Source of the DNA: Paragordius varius
Taxonomy: Eukaryota > Nematomorpha
DNA length: 64,000 bases
NCBI GenBank assembly: GCA_964247055.1
Contig: OZ176051.1
Location: forward strand, 14,074,001 to 14,138,000
Direction of reading: 5' to 3'
This document shows positions 38,019 to 51,419 of the stretch, piece by piece. The stretch's first letter is position 1, and every line of letters begins with the position of its first letter. The notes beneath the pieces are model-generated. The model ran no database searches. It was given only the letters and a program-made list of their open reading frames with translations, and had not been told where the DNA came from. The position numbers were made by a program, and so were the translations under genes.

Positions 38019-41000
38019 CACTGCAATGTACACACATATGCACAACGTATTGCAACACTTATGACGTTTCATTATGCAATTGTTCTTGCAGTTCAAGTAA
38101 CTTGTGTGAAGCTCCAACATGTGCTTCAGGATTTGTTTACCAATTTAATTCATTTGGGTGCACTACATGCTCAAGTATTTTTTCCTTAGACGAAATAATG
38201 TGATAATTTGCTTATTTTAGTATATTTGATAAAATCTTGGTCCTATTGACTTAACTTTAATTTAAATGTAAGTATCACCCCAATTCCATACTGTAATATA
38301 TTGATAATTATAAAGATTCATGTTCATGCCAATTTTGTCCGAGATATATATTAAGTTAGTAGCCAGTGAATCCACATTTCCATAGAGTACTTCATATATT
38401 AGAATGTTCGAATATAAATAAGTGTATGCTAATCGCATGAACAAAGTATTTGTTTTTAGACTTAAAGCCATATTTATTACCATTAAACCATAAATGATGA
38501 AAAAAATGCTATATTTATTCATGGCTAAATGCCACCATTTTTGCAATAAACTCTCTTCCAGTTGAAAACATAGGAGAAAAATATGGGAGTTTTTAAGTCG
38601 GTTAATATGGCTCATTCAAATATTGATTTTTTATAAGCTCTCCAATTATTTACTGGATTTAAAAGTTTTACATCATACAAACATAATAATTTAACTGTAT
38701 TTATACCGAACTTTATATGTTTATCATCTAGGTTAATAAATGTTTCATAGTTGGATAAAAGTGACGAAAATGTTTTTAATATTATAGGCTTTTAGTAATT
38801 TTTAAGATATCATACCCTGGTCTTTATATTGTAGTTATAGCTATACAAGACAAATACCTTTTCAATTTAAATTTTATTTAATTTATCAAATAAAATATAC
38901 AAAGAAATTATAGTCATTATTTTTAATAAACGGCTGAGTGTAACTGACAGGCTAATTTGAATAGATCTTTTATTACACGATTAGATTAACCACACAAACA
39001 ACATTCGTTATATATTAGTACATTAACCTATTAACTTATCTGTGTACTATTAATATATTATTATAACCTCACCACCACTTGTGAATATTATTATTATTAT
39101 TATACCTTGAGATAATTGTATATAAGCAAACATCTCACCTTGATATATGTGAATACATTAGGCCTAATTATCTTAGATATATATATAGATAGATCATGAT
39201 ATAAACAACCATTTCATATACAACATATAATAAATTTACCGTTACCTTTACTTTGTCGAATATATAAACAGGAAATTATAGTAATTTTTTAATAAACGGC
39301 TAACTTTTCGAAACTTGATTTTCCAAATATAACTCTTTTAACCTTGTTGGTAACACAATAAATCATAAAATTACAAAATAATATACTATATTTTGTTATC
39401 CCAAACTATGAGATATATGCAAAAACATGAAGGTTTTGAAAATATGTTTGTCTCTTTCAAGAAACATTGTTTATTGTATTTACGTTTGGCCTTTTTCAAA
39501 TTTGACTGTGAATGCTACAGATCCCTCGACTACACTGACTATGCCGTCGACACCTTCAACGCCTTCTACGCCACCTACGACTCCAACAGTTTCCACGACT
39601 CCAACAGCACCAGCTGAGACATTAAGAACATCCCCTTTTACTTCTGATGACGACTAATCTCCTAAACACTCCTATATTGACCAATCCAATTGGCACTAAT
39701 CCTATGCAAACTATACAAACACGACCGCCCGTTACAATGACCACGCCAAAGGGTATGTATAATACTTTGAGAGAAAAAATGGAATTTAATTACCACCTAA
39801 GATGTTGCAATTATTGAATAAAATTTTGGTTATTGAATGAAAATATTTGTTTTATTCAGTTACCGAGGGGCCGTTTTACAAGAACATTTAGCATTAGAGC
39901 TATAACTAAAATAAATAATAAACAAAGCAAAAAACCATGCGAAGAACCCCTCGCATGAGATCAAGAACGCCCCAGCGAAGGACTCGTCGAAAAACAATAA
40001 AAAGAACTCGGCTCCCAAAATGTAAATTATAATAATATAGGCCAAAGTTCTTATCTATTCCTATAGATATACAATAAAGGCACAATTTATAAATCATTAC
40101 AAGTGATTTGTAAAGATAATGAACTGGCCGAGTTTGATCTTTAAAAATTTCCGTCGTTTGCAATATCATTAATTCGAAAGCTAAAAAGTTCGATTAATAA
40201 AATGCAAAGTGCTTTTAAGATTGAGCTAACCTAAATATTAATTTCAAATTTAGCGGTGATGATACAGGATATTGGATATCATATAATAAATAATTTGGCA
40301 CATTTCGTTCATATATATGATTGTATGTATAACACACTCCCATTGTTTGCGTGACTTGATACCAAACTATCTTATAGTTCCTTGTGTTATGTTAGACACT
40401 TGTTAATGGGTAAATATTATATAGGTAATATTTTATGCGAATTAGTAATGAAAATACTAAATTAATTAAAAAATCTATAAAAATTTAAAAATATAGCTTA
40501 AAACTTTATGAGTTCTAATATGTTATTTTTTTATGTTTTTAAGATGATTTACCCATTTATAAACCGACCTAATGGATTTTAGTATGGTTGTAGAAACTTA
40601 TATATTACACATTAGCGTAAATCTCGTGCTACTACGCAGCCCGAGGAAGTCCTTCGGATTTCTGGAGGGTGGGGGGGGGGGATGGGGGGGCTATTTGAAA
40701 AAAGGGACAATAAAATGATCCACATATGTGGATTTTTTCGATATATTATTTAATAGCTATGATCTCATCGGAATTTTAAAACGGTACATTCATACTAATA
40801 TATTGTTTACTTGGGCGAAATAGAATCAAAAAATTATTTTTGTAGACTTTGTTTTTTGAAAAAAATGGCATTTTACGGGAAAAGCGGGTAAAAGGGCCTA
40901 AGTTAAAAAAGTGAGCCGACTATGTTCTGCGCAATCGAAAATAAGTAAACAAAAATCATATTTGAATTGAATGGTCTAACACGTTCTCCGGAAAATTGTC

Positions 41001-41247
41001 TCAAAAAAACCCGTTTTTTTACACGAGGTGGGCCCGAATCGGGGACCTAATTTTAATAAAGGGCGAAGCTATTGTCGGGGCATTCATTAGTGATTATATT
41101 TTTTCAATATTTGGATTTGAATGGGTTTACCGGTTTTCCGGAAACAGATCACAAAGCCAGCATTTTCGATTTTTATAAATATATAGATTATAAAAGCAAT
41201 TTTCTATTTTAGGACCAATTAAAACACGAAGAAGAAATCAAACATAA
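38019..41247 (+). pseudogene. Cys-rich / mucin-like / Arg-rich gene, copy 2 (likely pseudogene)
   Basis: The same four exons as copies 1 and 3, at 38019-38174, 39521-39752, 39860-40021 and 41213-41247. The Cys exon is intact, with all ten cysteines in the same spacing (CTHICTTYC...CNCSC). The Thr/Pro exon (TMPSTPSTPSTPPTTP) is 232 nt, not a multiple of three, and its frame closes near 39657. The aligned sequence continues in another frame to the normal donor. The first half of the Arg exon is also worn, although its second half (MRRTPRMRSRTPQRRTRR) is well kept. Splicing to the last exon would make a stop at the junction. The Cys exon alone could still be expressed. Its long intron matches that of copy 3 (for example 38570-38640 against 54470-54540), so copies 2 and 3 duplicated together with their introns. 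Confidence 0.68.
40617..41180. mobile_element. Foldback family A fragment in the last intron of copy 2
   Basis: It opens GCGTAAATCTCGTGCTACTA, then a run of G, and ends GGAAACAGATCACAAAGCCAGC. These are the end and inner-arm sequences of the 3 kb foldback at 56211-59290. It stops about 30 bases before the terminal exon of copy 2. Confidence 0.7.
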
Positions 41248-42515
41248 TTTGAATTAAATTTTAGCCTATATTTTTTAACAAACTCAATGGTTAATTTTTA
41301 AATTTAAATTATTATTGAATTTATAAGTCATTCATGAACATTATTATCAAATATTATATTATCATTGTTAATTATTATATAAATATGTACTAAATAATAG
41401 AATTTTATCAATGATAAATAATATACTACCATTTTTTTTGATTCGGCTTGCCTCTTTACGTTAATTTGCTATTAGTGTGGATTTTTTATCAACGCAAACA
41501 CCGCCACAATATTAATTACAGTGCGCGGAAAAACAAGTTTTTATAAATCATAAATTATTTTAACTATTAGCTCGAGGATAATAATTATCTATGAAAAATT
41601 TTATTATAATACCATAAATTTTTAAATTTTTCTGCTCCTAGCTTTATGGAAAAATCGCATTTTTATATTATTACATTAGGCCAAACAAAATTAAATGCGC
41701 TAGAGGGAAACGCGTCATAATAGTTTTCTTTGTTTTATGCACCATAGAGGTAATTTTAAATTCCAATTTTATGGATGAATATTTTACAGCTTAGTTATAG
41801 AAAAACTCACATAGATTCAAATTAAAAATCGTAATTTCAGATTATCATAAAAGCTAAATTATGCGGCAAAAGAATTTAATTTTTAATGAAGTTATAATAA
41901 AGTTAAAATATAGTTTACCCTATGACATATCAAAGCGGAAGAAACGCCTAATTTTTAAAACATCCAATATACACATTAGCAGAAAAATATCAAATTACTT
42001 AGTTTTTTAATTTATAGAGTCATAGGCCACAAGCGCAGGAATATACAAAATGGCAATTAAATAATTAATCCCAATTTTCGGGAAATCCCTAAATCAAAAG
42101 CTGAAATAGATGTCATCAAATTGCGAAAAAAATGTTTTTATATATAAATTAAACTATACGCTACTTCCGCTTTGGTGCTAATCAATAAATTTCTTTTTAT
42201 TACGCTAAAATTGATTTTAAATGGGCACTTTTATATAAAGACTATTTAATATAAAAAAATCTTTTTCGCTTAATAGCAAGTGTATTTCATTGACGCTAAA
42301 TAGCATATTTTTAACTTTACTGTAAAATATTTATCCATAATATTTTTAGTTTTGGATTACGTTAGAGTATATATTAGTTGTAGTTTTTTCCTCTATAATA
42401 AAAGTATGTTAGACCTAATTTTCGTCGATTATTTTAGTTAATAGCAAAAAATTATAAAATGTTATCTATTTTAACTGCATTTATTAATATTTAAATAATA
42501 ATTTATATAATAAAT
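41248..42515. other. AT-rich non-coding stretch
   Basis: No gene was recognised. Scattered short motifs resemble foldback family B arms but are too weak to call. Confidence 0.3.
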
Positions 42516-42660
42516 TATACTAAACCTTTTATATAGTTGATACATGATATATATTTTTTGATTCCTTGTACAGCAGAAGGGCAATAGTCCTCTATAAATT
42601 GGGATTTGCACCAAACTAAGAAAGCAGAACATATGTATCCACAACCTTTGCACTCTATAT
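42516..42660 (-). CDS. Small Cys-rich open stretch, possible exon
   Basis: On the minus strand, after a CATATAG acceptor-like site, the frame reads ECKGCGYICSAFLVWCKSQF and then closes. Five cysteines in about 25 residues are unusual for chance sequence here, but there is no partner exon and no family match. Confidence 0.15.
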
Positions 42661-43384
42661 GCCCTTATAGTTAACTTGAAAATACGGATTTAGGTTTTTA
42701 AAAATTTTGGGCCACTAGTCACCCCTTCGCACCGACTGTATAGAACATATCCGTTCTCACTTTTTGATCATTCTCACAAACCTTTTCAGTTCCTTTTTTA
42801 TCCTTTTTTATCCTTGTTTTCTTGTCTTCTGTTTGGCGGGTATCCATATTTTAAATAGATTTTCTCTGGCAACTCATAACAATTCCTTCATCTTTTAGCC
42901 ATGCTCCTCTATATACATAATTTCTATCATCTTCTATTTCACACTTACCCGCATCTAATTGTTTTAACCACCTATATTCAAATTAAATATATCAAATTTT
43001 AATATATATTAATTGTAGTGGTAATAATATATTCATAGTTTATACTTATATTTTTGTATTATATAGCAAATAACGTATCTATTAGCTTATACTTATATAT
43101 GTAAGTATCATGCAAATACCGCCATATAATCTTTAACTTTATACTAGGATTGTATGATTCATGCAAATTACATTAAAGAAATAGTATATGCTCTATTTTA
43201 TATAATTAATAAATTATCGTTTTCATTTTCCAACCTAGGATCCAAACCTAACACCACTTAAGACCAAACTCTTTTTAGATCGCTGTTCATGTCTAGTATA
43301 ACTAAAATAAAAAAATACAGACTAAAGTATATCTTTCCTTTTTTATTGGGATTTAAATTGTATCAGGACTTATGTATAATCTAA

Positions 43385-43485
43385 TACTGCCAGCCCAGTG
43401 ATAGCCATGATGGAAAATGCGTAGTTTCGGGGTTCGAACTCTGCGCAGTGTAATAGTCCGGCGCCTCGCCTACTTTCGATCCCGC
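43385..43485 (+). repeat. tRNA-like sequence, possible SINE head
   Basis: A box A-like TAGCCATGATGG near 43402 is followed about 30 bases on by a clear box B, GGGTTCGAACTC, near 43430. The ends do not pair as an acceptor stem. A tRNA-derived SINE or tRNA relic is likelier than a working tRNA. Confidence 0.35.
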
Positions 43486-45269
43486 CTCCCATGTCTAGTA
43501 TGCCTACCGTTTCTACAAATCTATCTTTGTCATTTCTTATTGATTCCTATTTAATTGCATTCAGCCTTATAAGCTTATGCTTTTTAACATTTATTGGTAT
43601 TTCTGTCATATATTATCACATAATTTTATGTTTTTATATGACTTTGCAGTTTATAACACACTTTGAGGACTTTCGCAGGACAAGGATTTATTCGTGACTT
43701 TTTATTTCCACTTTCGTAGGTAATTTAATGGCTTTCTAGTTATGATGGTATATGATATAGCTAAGGTATAAAATTGGGCTTTAATAAATTAGCTCCTTTA
43801 TTTTCCCCCTAACATCCCGCCACGTTTAGGCTCAAAAATCTTCGATTTTGTCTTACGTTTCATAACATAACCATAAAATATGATTTTACTATCTTTCAAT
43901 AAAGTCATTTCTCCATCCAACAAATCAAAAATTCTCCTGTTTAGTTAACCCTATCTGATGGGTATAAACGGTAAAGATTGTAAAAACCCTCTTATCTAAT
44001 ATGATATATAATACTGTCAGCACGTCTAATCTCAAACTTGATTGGCTGGCACACTATTTTGCGACTCCATTGTAACCATTTGAACATGAATAAATAATTT
44101 TATATTTAACCTTTAATTTTTCAGTACTGTTTCCACGGTATCTAGTCTCCCAAATGTATAAAAAATTACCCTTTTTAGCCTCATAAACCCATTCATATCG
44201 CTTATTTTTTAACGAGCCACCATATATACTGGCTCACAGGTTACAACATTTTTGATCCATATTGGCCCCTATCTCTGTGCATAGCCGGTTTTGGCCTGGA
44301 TACGTTGTATATAAAACACAAAAAATTAGGATTAAAACGAATGATAAAACTGAAAAAGGATAAAAAAATCCTTAGAAAACAAAAATAATTTAATCAAAAT
44401 ATTAAACCAAAAAATAAATAAAATTAAATAAATAAAAATATTATAACACGTAGTTACAACAATGGGGAATACGAATTATGATTTATAATATATTCTAAAT
44501 AAAATGAAAAATAGTAAAAAAAAATTACAAAAAAGTAATTGCAAGTTTTTGAATAAATGGATACACCTTTATAAAAAATTATGTAATAATAAAAGAATTG
44601 CGATTCAAATCTAATAAAATTCGTTATGCACAATAAAGTACTATCCTAAGGCCCGCGATACTGCACAATTCATGTGGCATATGAGAAAAATCATTTACAT
44701 TCATATAAATGCTAATGAGTACTGGTATGATTGAACACATTAAAGCATGGATTAGGACCCATAATTATGAGATGGAAAATAAATCACGTTAATGCTAAAA
44801 AACAATTTCAATTATTTTCACGAGAGGACGTGGGCAAGCTAAAAGGACGTGTTTTTACACAAAAATGAAGAAATAGCGAATTGAATAATAATCAAAAGTT
44901 GAGACGCTAACATAGGCCTAGGTAGCATCACAACGGCTCTCACAGATAACATATTTAATGAATAATATTCATAACTTGATAACTAAATTGCTTGGAATAA
45001 CTATGAGATTAATAATTTAACACGTAGCGTGCTAATGTTCTAATTGATTTTCAGGTAGTTTTTGTAAAAAACATACCACTTCAATATGTACATATTATTT
45101 ATGTTTGATATAAACTATTTGAATAATTTTATAATAAATTTATTTATTACTAAATTTCATATTTTTAAATAAATATATTATGTAATATTATCGTATATTA
45201 TTATAAAGACTCGTTCCAAGAAGTTATTTATACATATTTTTACTATTATTGATTAATTATATTAAAATG
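43486..45269. other. Non-coding stretch
   Basis: The open stretch at 43491-43697 is hydrophobic but has no homologue I recognise and no splice context. I see no gene. Confidence 0.3.
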
Positions 45270-45545
45270 CCTAAGGCAACTGACCTTGATGCTTTTTTGA
45301 CCGTTTATGATATAAAATTTGATTCTTGTTACAATTACCAAAAGGTCATTTGATTATATTTTGGCATCATTAGCCTTTTTCACTAAACAATTTAAAGAAA
45401 ATACTTTGTTTTTTATTTTTTATTAAAATTGATACATTTAATGATTTTTGTATGGAACCTAATAATCTTTATATGGATGAGCATACCTATGAAAACCAGC
45501 CACAATGGAATGATGTTTGGGCGAAAGAGTAATTTTTAATATTTA
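45270..45545 (+). repeat. Dispersed repeat R, uninterrupted copy
   Basis: Landmarks: GACCTTGATGC, AAAGGTCATTTGATTATATT and CAGCCACAATGGAATGATG. It matches both sides of the hAT insertion at 33056-34659, so it is the empty-site form. Confidence 0.65.
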
Positions 45546-45673
45546 TCATTCAATTATCAATGTGAAATATTTATAAAAATTTATACACTGTAGAGATGAG
45601 GGAAATTTTTTTCGAATGATATATGTCTAATGGGTATTATAATTTAATTTAACTTCAATATATATATATATAT

Positions 45674-46837
45674 ACTGTGTGCAAAAAAAAGTTATTTTTT
45701 TTAACAAAAAAATTTTTTTCAAGAGAAATTTTATGACCATTGAATTTATTTGCCGCAAAAATTTTAATTTGTTGACAACCTAGTTTTTGAAATATTATGG
45801 AAAATCGAAATCGGGCAAAAAGTGAAAATTAAGGATATTAAGCATAATTTAAATAATAATGATAAAAGTTGAGATATTATAGTGTGTTATCATTTTAGAA
45901 GATATTTTTAATATATAAATAATTTAAAATTATATAAATAGGATTTAAAAAGGTCAAAAGATGGCGTATATGTTGTAACACACTTTAAAAAAATTCATGA
46001 AACTATATAATAATTTTTTTAATTATTTACTAACTAAACTCAGTATTAAAACTTAACATTCACATTTTATTCAGTGAAAAATTTCTATATCAAAATAAAA
46101 CTAAAAAATATTGTTTTTTATTTTATTTTATTGTCATCTGGTTTAGGAGTGTATAAAAAGTTTATACTATTTTATGAATCTTATTGAGCGGGAGTTATAA
46201 AGTATATAATTCATGCAAAATAGGATAAAGAATGGAAAATCAGCTAAACCGTACATATCCAGTAAAAATATTAACTTGTGAAACCTGTTACAGGAATTTA
46301 TACGGATTGCTGGTTAATAAATCATTACTTTTAAATTCTATTTTAATTATATATTTTATAAATCCCACTCCTGTAAGATTTGAAAATAAAACATTATAAA
46401 CTTTATATACATTCATAAACCAAATGACAAAAAAATAAAAAAATAAACAATATTTTTTAGTTTTCATTTTTTATAGAAGTTTTTTTACTAAATAAAATAT
46501 GGTTAAGCTTTTGATAGTGAGTTTATAGTTAATAATTGAAAAAAATTATTTTACAATTGTTTCGTGAAATTTATGTCGGTTAAAAAACGCCATCATCTGA
46601 ACTGAGAATTTATAAAAACCCTATTTATATGATTTTACTATTTATATATTGTAAATATTTAATGATAACAAACCATAATACAACTTTTATCATTATTTTT
46701 TGAATCCTTAATTATCTTCAATATCACTTTTTGCCTGATTTCGATTTTCTCTTAGTATTCCAAAAACTAGGTCGTCAACAAATTATTTTTGCGGCAAATG
46801 AATTCACTGGTCATAATCTTTCTCATGAAAACACAGT
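45674..46837. mobile_element. Palindromic MITE, family P, copy B
   Basis: Ends CTGTGTGCAAAAAAAAG and ...GAAAACACAG, with arms of roughly 500 bp meeting near 46.28 kb around GGAAAATCAGC. It is the same family as copies A and C. The LINE at 46860 begins almost immediately after it. Confidence 0.78.
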
Positions 46838-46859
46838 AGATATATAAATGTGTGATGTT

Positions 46860-48960
46860 GTACTTCGGATTTCACTAATATTTAACTAAATCTGTGTATG
46901 ATGATAAAATAATAATTGGGATAAATTTAAAACTTGATTATAATACTATCGATAATAATTTTAGCATTACATTACATAATCGCTTTAATAGTCTTGATCA
47001 CCCTAAAAATTGTCAAAACATTGAAAGTATATGGAATCCAATACACACAATTTGCAAAAATACAGCCGATGAATTTATATCGCCTTACAAACCACTCAAA
47101 CATAAAATTAAACTATCAGCAAATAGTCTTGCCATAGCAGAAGAACGCAGTAGGAAAAGTCAAAGGAAATTGGTGTGAATATAAAATTTTAAACAGAAAT
47201 TTTCAAAACAGCATAAGTGGGGATAAAAACAATCAATATAAAACATTGTGTGAAAAGCTAGAAACCGAAGCCAAAAACAAGCAAAACTTTTTTAACCAAA
47301 CAAAAAAGATTAAACAAAACAAAAATATAATTACCGCCGCCCATGAGAAACGCTGATAAATATCTTGTCACGGATAAAGCCGAAACTTTAAGAATATGGC
47401 ACGATCACATATCCAACCTTTATGAAACAAAAACCACCAAAATTTTTAATGAAAACACCCAAGAAAAAGATCCTCCTTTGCTAAAAGAAGAAGTGGATTG
47501 GGCTGTAAAACATTCGGCCACTGATAAAGCAGAGGCTCACAATGATGTGCCAGCTGAAATAAAACATATCCCGCTGGTCCTCTACGATTTTTTTCAAAAA
47601 AATCTTTTACTCGGAAGAAATTCCTGAAGATAAGGGTAAATCTATTCTGATACCTATTCTAAAATAGGAAATCCCGAAATATGTAACAATTATAGAACAA
47701 CAAATCAAATGTCTATAATTTTCTTGAAAATCAATCAAAAACGCCTTCAATTTATTTTAGAACCAGAAATATCAACTACTCAGGCTGGTTTTCGAAAAGG
47801 GCGAGGATGGAGAGATATGATAGCCAATATGAGATGGATAATGGAAAAACACATAGAATTTAATAAGGAAATCCATATATGCTTTGTGGATTTTTCCAAG
47901 GCTTTTGATTCCATCCAACATAATCATTTACCTAAATTCTTAAAACAGCTAGGAGGGGGTTTCAACTCATTTAATTAACATAATATTCTCAATTTAAATC
48001 AAATTCAACTGCTATGGTTTCCACAAATCATGGGGTAACTGATCCCTGCATGGTGAATGTGGGGTTACCTCAGGGCTGCGTATCACCTATTCTGTTCAAC
48101 GCATATCTCGAATGCCTAATGAGAAACATACCCGATTCATTCGGCGTTCAGGTTGGAGGCTCTGATCAAATTTCTATTCACTATGCAGACGATACGGTTA
48201 TCTTCGCAGACAATCCAAAATCATTGACACTCATACTACAACATTTTGTAGATGAGTGTTAAAAGTATGGACTACAGATCAATCTTTCAAAAACAAAGAT
48301 CATACAAATTAACCACAAAGTCGCAAACACTATAATAATCGTTAACGGGAACTCTATTGAAACAGTCAAAAGTTACACATATGGGAGCTTACTACGTGAT
48401 GATAATAATTGCACTCCCAAGATAAAACGAAGGATAGCCATGGCCAAAACTCGCCGCAAATAATTATAATAAAATCTGGGCATCCCATGATATCAGCTTA
48501 AAACAAAAATTCGACTTACAAATGCAATCGTTTTTCCAACTTTCCTCTATGGGTGTGAAAGTTGGACTTTAAAAAAATCCGATACATACTAATAATTAAC
48601 TCCTTTGAAATGTGGATGTGGATAAAACTTTTACAAATAAATTGGACGGATAAAATTACTAACAATGCAATTTTGAATAAAATCAATCCCGACATGTCAT
48701 TGTTCGGAATGTCCATCCGCACCAAACTATCCTACTTTGGCCACATTATGAGATCTAATTCATTGGAAAAGTCTTGATGTTGGGTAAAGTTAGAGGTACA
48801 CGTAAAAGGGGCCTAAGAAGGATAAGGTGGATGGACAATATTCAACAAGAAATCCACGTAACCTTGGCTGAACTCAACATCCAAACTAAAAACCGCAATT
48901 TATGGAGAAGTTTTATTTATAATATTGCAAAAAGTCGTGTAGCAACACACACACACACAC
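46860..48960 (+). mobile_element. LINE retrotransposon (endonuclease-reverse transcriptase type), 5'-truncated
   Basis: The 5' part reads as the linker between endonuclease and reverse transcriptase (46894-47178). Then come reverse transcriptase landmarks: QAGFRKGRGWRD and HICFVDFSKAFDS (47790-47920), GLPQGCVSPILFN (48063-48100) and IHYADDTVIFAD (48175-48210). A C-terminal tail follows with FLYGCESW (48545), FGHIMRSNSLEKS (48735) and RGTRKRGLRRIRWMDN (48795). A CACACA tract at 48945-48960 marks the 3' end. At least five frame breaks or stops separate the open stretches, so it is dead. The endonuclease is missing, as in normal 5' truncation. By sequence style it belongs with the arthropod/annelid endonuclease-RT LINEs; I do not assign a clade. 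Confidence 0.88.
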
Positions 48961-48986
48961 ATATACTTTATAAAAACGTTTATTGA

Positions 48987-49259
48987 TGAAGCGTTTCGAA
49001 GTGGTAGCACGGTATAAAACAATAAAAAACATTGACATACATTTTTTGTTTTATCATATTTTATAATTATTTTTTCAATTTTTTTTTAATTATATGTTAT
49101 CTCGTTTTAGTGAATCTCATTAAAAAGCTACTACCATGTATGGAGAATTCAAATTATTATTTTAACATTAAATATTAGTTCTCGACGACAATATTAAAGA
49201 AAACATTTTATTTAAAATTCTGAAATAATGTTTAGCATCATCAAATTATATATGGTTTT
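48987..49259. other. AT-rich stretch after the LINE
   Basis: No feature was recognised. Confidence 0.3.
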
Positions 49260-49620
49260 ATGAAAAGGTGTTTATACCGCCTGCACCATGCTATATAATA
49301 CAATAAAGTATGCCCTATCAATTGTTCAAAGCATGCTTTTAAATATTATTTAATATCTCAATATAGCATGTAAAAACCCTTTTATACCTCGTATTTTTTA
49401 CTTACAAAACGAGCCCATTTTAAGAAAATCTAAAATTTGCGACTTTTGGAGCATATGTCTAAATTTTAAATTTATTATAATTATGCTTAATATAATTTAT
49501 AATATACTAATAATTTTTGGAATAAAGCATTTAAGTTTCTTCACCAAAGATTTTACTAGCATGTGGGCCAATTTAATATTTTAGATATGCATTAACCACA
49601 AAAGGAGAAATAATTTTCAT
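49260..49620. mobile_element. Foldback family B, half copy
   Basis: Contains GGTGTTTATACCGCCTGCACCATGC and ACGAGCCCATTTTAAG, matching one arm of the foldbacks at 50319 and 60190. The opposite arm is absent. Confidence 0.45.
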
Positions 49621-50318
49621 ATATTATTGGAAAATTTTGAAATATTTTTCTATCTTATATTTATTTCATCAGGATTTGTGTTTATTTTTATATTTTTACT
49701 TAAAACATGTGAAATATTCGGTTATATGATTATAGAGCTGAAGCTTTTAAATGCAATCAATGACCAAGAGCGTTTTATTATCCGAATCTATTAATAATAT
49801 GTTAAAGTTAACGTAAAGTGAAATTATCGGTTATTGATGATACATTATGTATAAAAATTACATGGTAAACATATAAAATTATATATTAGCGATCATAGTC
49901 TTGGTGCAATTATAATTTACCGGTTAAATTGGGTAGTGTTAATGTAAAGACGTTTATATCTATACCAATATATAAGACAATGACAATCTAGAACTTTGGT
50001 TATATCAACCTCAAGGTTTAGGCCTACCTTATAAATTCCCTACATACAAATGGCGTTTTGGAAGAAGTAGCAATTTTTAAATTGGGTACCTACCCATTAT
50101 TAACATTAACAAAAAAATACAAATCTATTATTATAATAAACGTGAACAGGCTCTATTTAATCTATCTATATTTGATCTTTTATCAGGTTACCAGTTGTCC
50201 AACGATATGCTATTGATATACAGTTTCCACAAATAAATATTACCGATGAAATATATATATTATTTATATATATTGATAAAATATATCAGAAACATTATGA
50301 TGCCTTAGGTTTTGGTCA
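49621..50318. other. AT-rich non-coding stretch
   Basis: No gene or named repeat was recognised. Confidence 0.3.
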
Positions 50319-51260
50319 CGAGTGATTTAAGAGACACTTTCGATTAAGTGCTTCCTATTTAAAAATGGCAAAATTCACCCATTTTAAATAACATTATTTA
50401 GGCGAAAGCTAAACAAAAAATAATATTAATATATCATAAACTACATATAAAATGCCAAACAATATATATAAAAAATAATTTTTAGAAGTGGGCTCTGAAA
50501 CAATTTTATTTGCTCTTCTAAGGCTAGCTCTTTTAAAATACAAGTAAAAATGATGGGATTGCGCGATAAAACTTTAAAAAACGCTAAATTCTAACATCAA
50601 TAAAAAATTATAATAATGCATACTTTTTCTAAAATTTAATTTTTAGCAAATAGTATAAAGCTTACTTCGTACTATTTTGAGGCATGATGGAAACAGAAAA
50701 ACGCTTAATATTATTTAAACACTTTATCCATAGATTTGATGATGTTGGACATTTCTAACCTCAGATTGTTGATTAAAAGTTCGTCTTCAAATTTATATTG
50801 AAAATATATAGTGGATTTTTCAAAAGATCAAAAAATTTTCAGTGAACGAACTTTTAAATAAAAAATATCGATAAAATGTTTGGCTATTTTAAAGCGTTTA
50901 TACATTTCCATCATGGTTAAAAATGGCATTAAGTGCGCTTCAACAGAATTTTGCAAAAAATTAAATTTTGAAAAGATATGCATATATTTTTAGTTGATAT
51001 CAAAATTTAGTTATATAATTTTTATCACAATCTCAGCATTTTTGCGTTTAGAGAACTAACCCATTTTATAAAAGCAAAAAACTTTAGGAAAAGGCCACAT
51101 TAAAAAATTAATACTTTTTAAAAATATTATTTTGCTTTTTATATGTAGTTTATGATATTTATTGATGTTTTTTGAAAGCATTCAGCTTTCACAAAAATAA
51201 TTTTGAACAAAATGTTCGCGAAATCAGTTACTATGAAAAATAACTTTCTTTTATCACTCG
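50319..51260. mobile_element. Foldback family B, full copy 1
   Basis: A 0.94 kb palindrome. The ends CGAGTGATTTAAGAGACACTTT and ...ATCACTCG mirror each other. Inner arms share GGCATGATGGAAACAG against TTTCCATCATGG and AAACTACATATAAAA against TTTTATATGTAGTTT. The centre is near 50.80 kb. No coding capacity. Confidence 0.65.
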
Positions 51261-51419
51261 ATAGGGAAACTAAAAGAACCAATCCTGATAATATATAATA
51301 TATATTTGATCAACCTTGAAGCTATCAGTTATCTTATATATTATTACTCAATTTCAGAGAGTCTCGTGACTGATAATATATTAGGCGCTTAGTTTTAGGT
51401 TAGATTATATATTATATAC

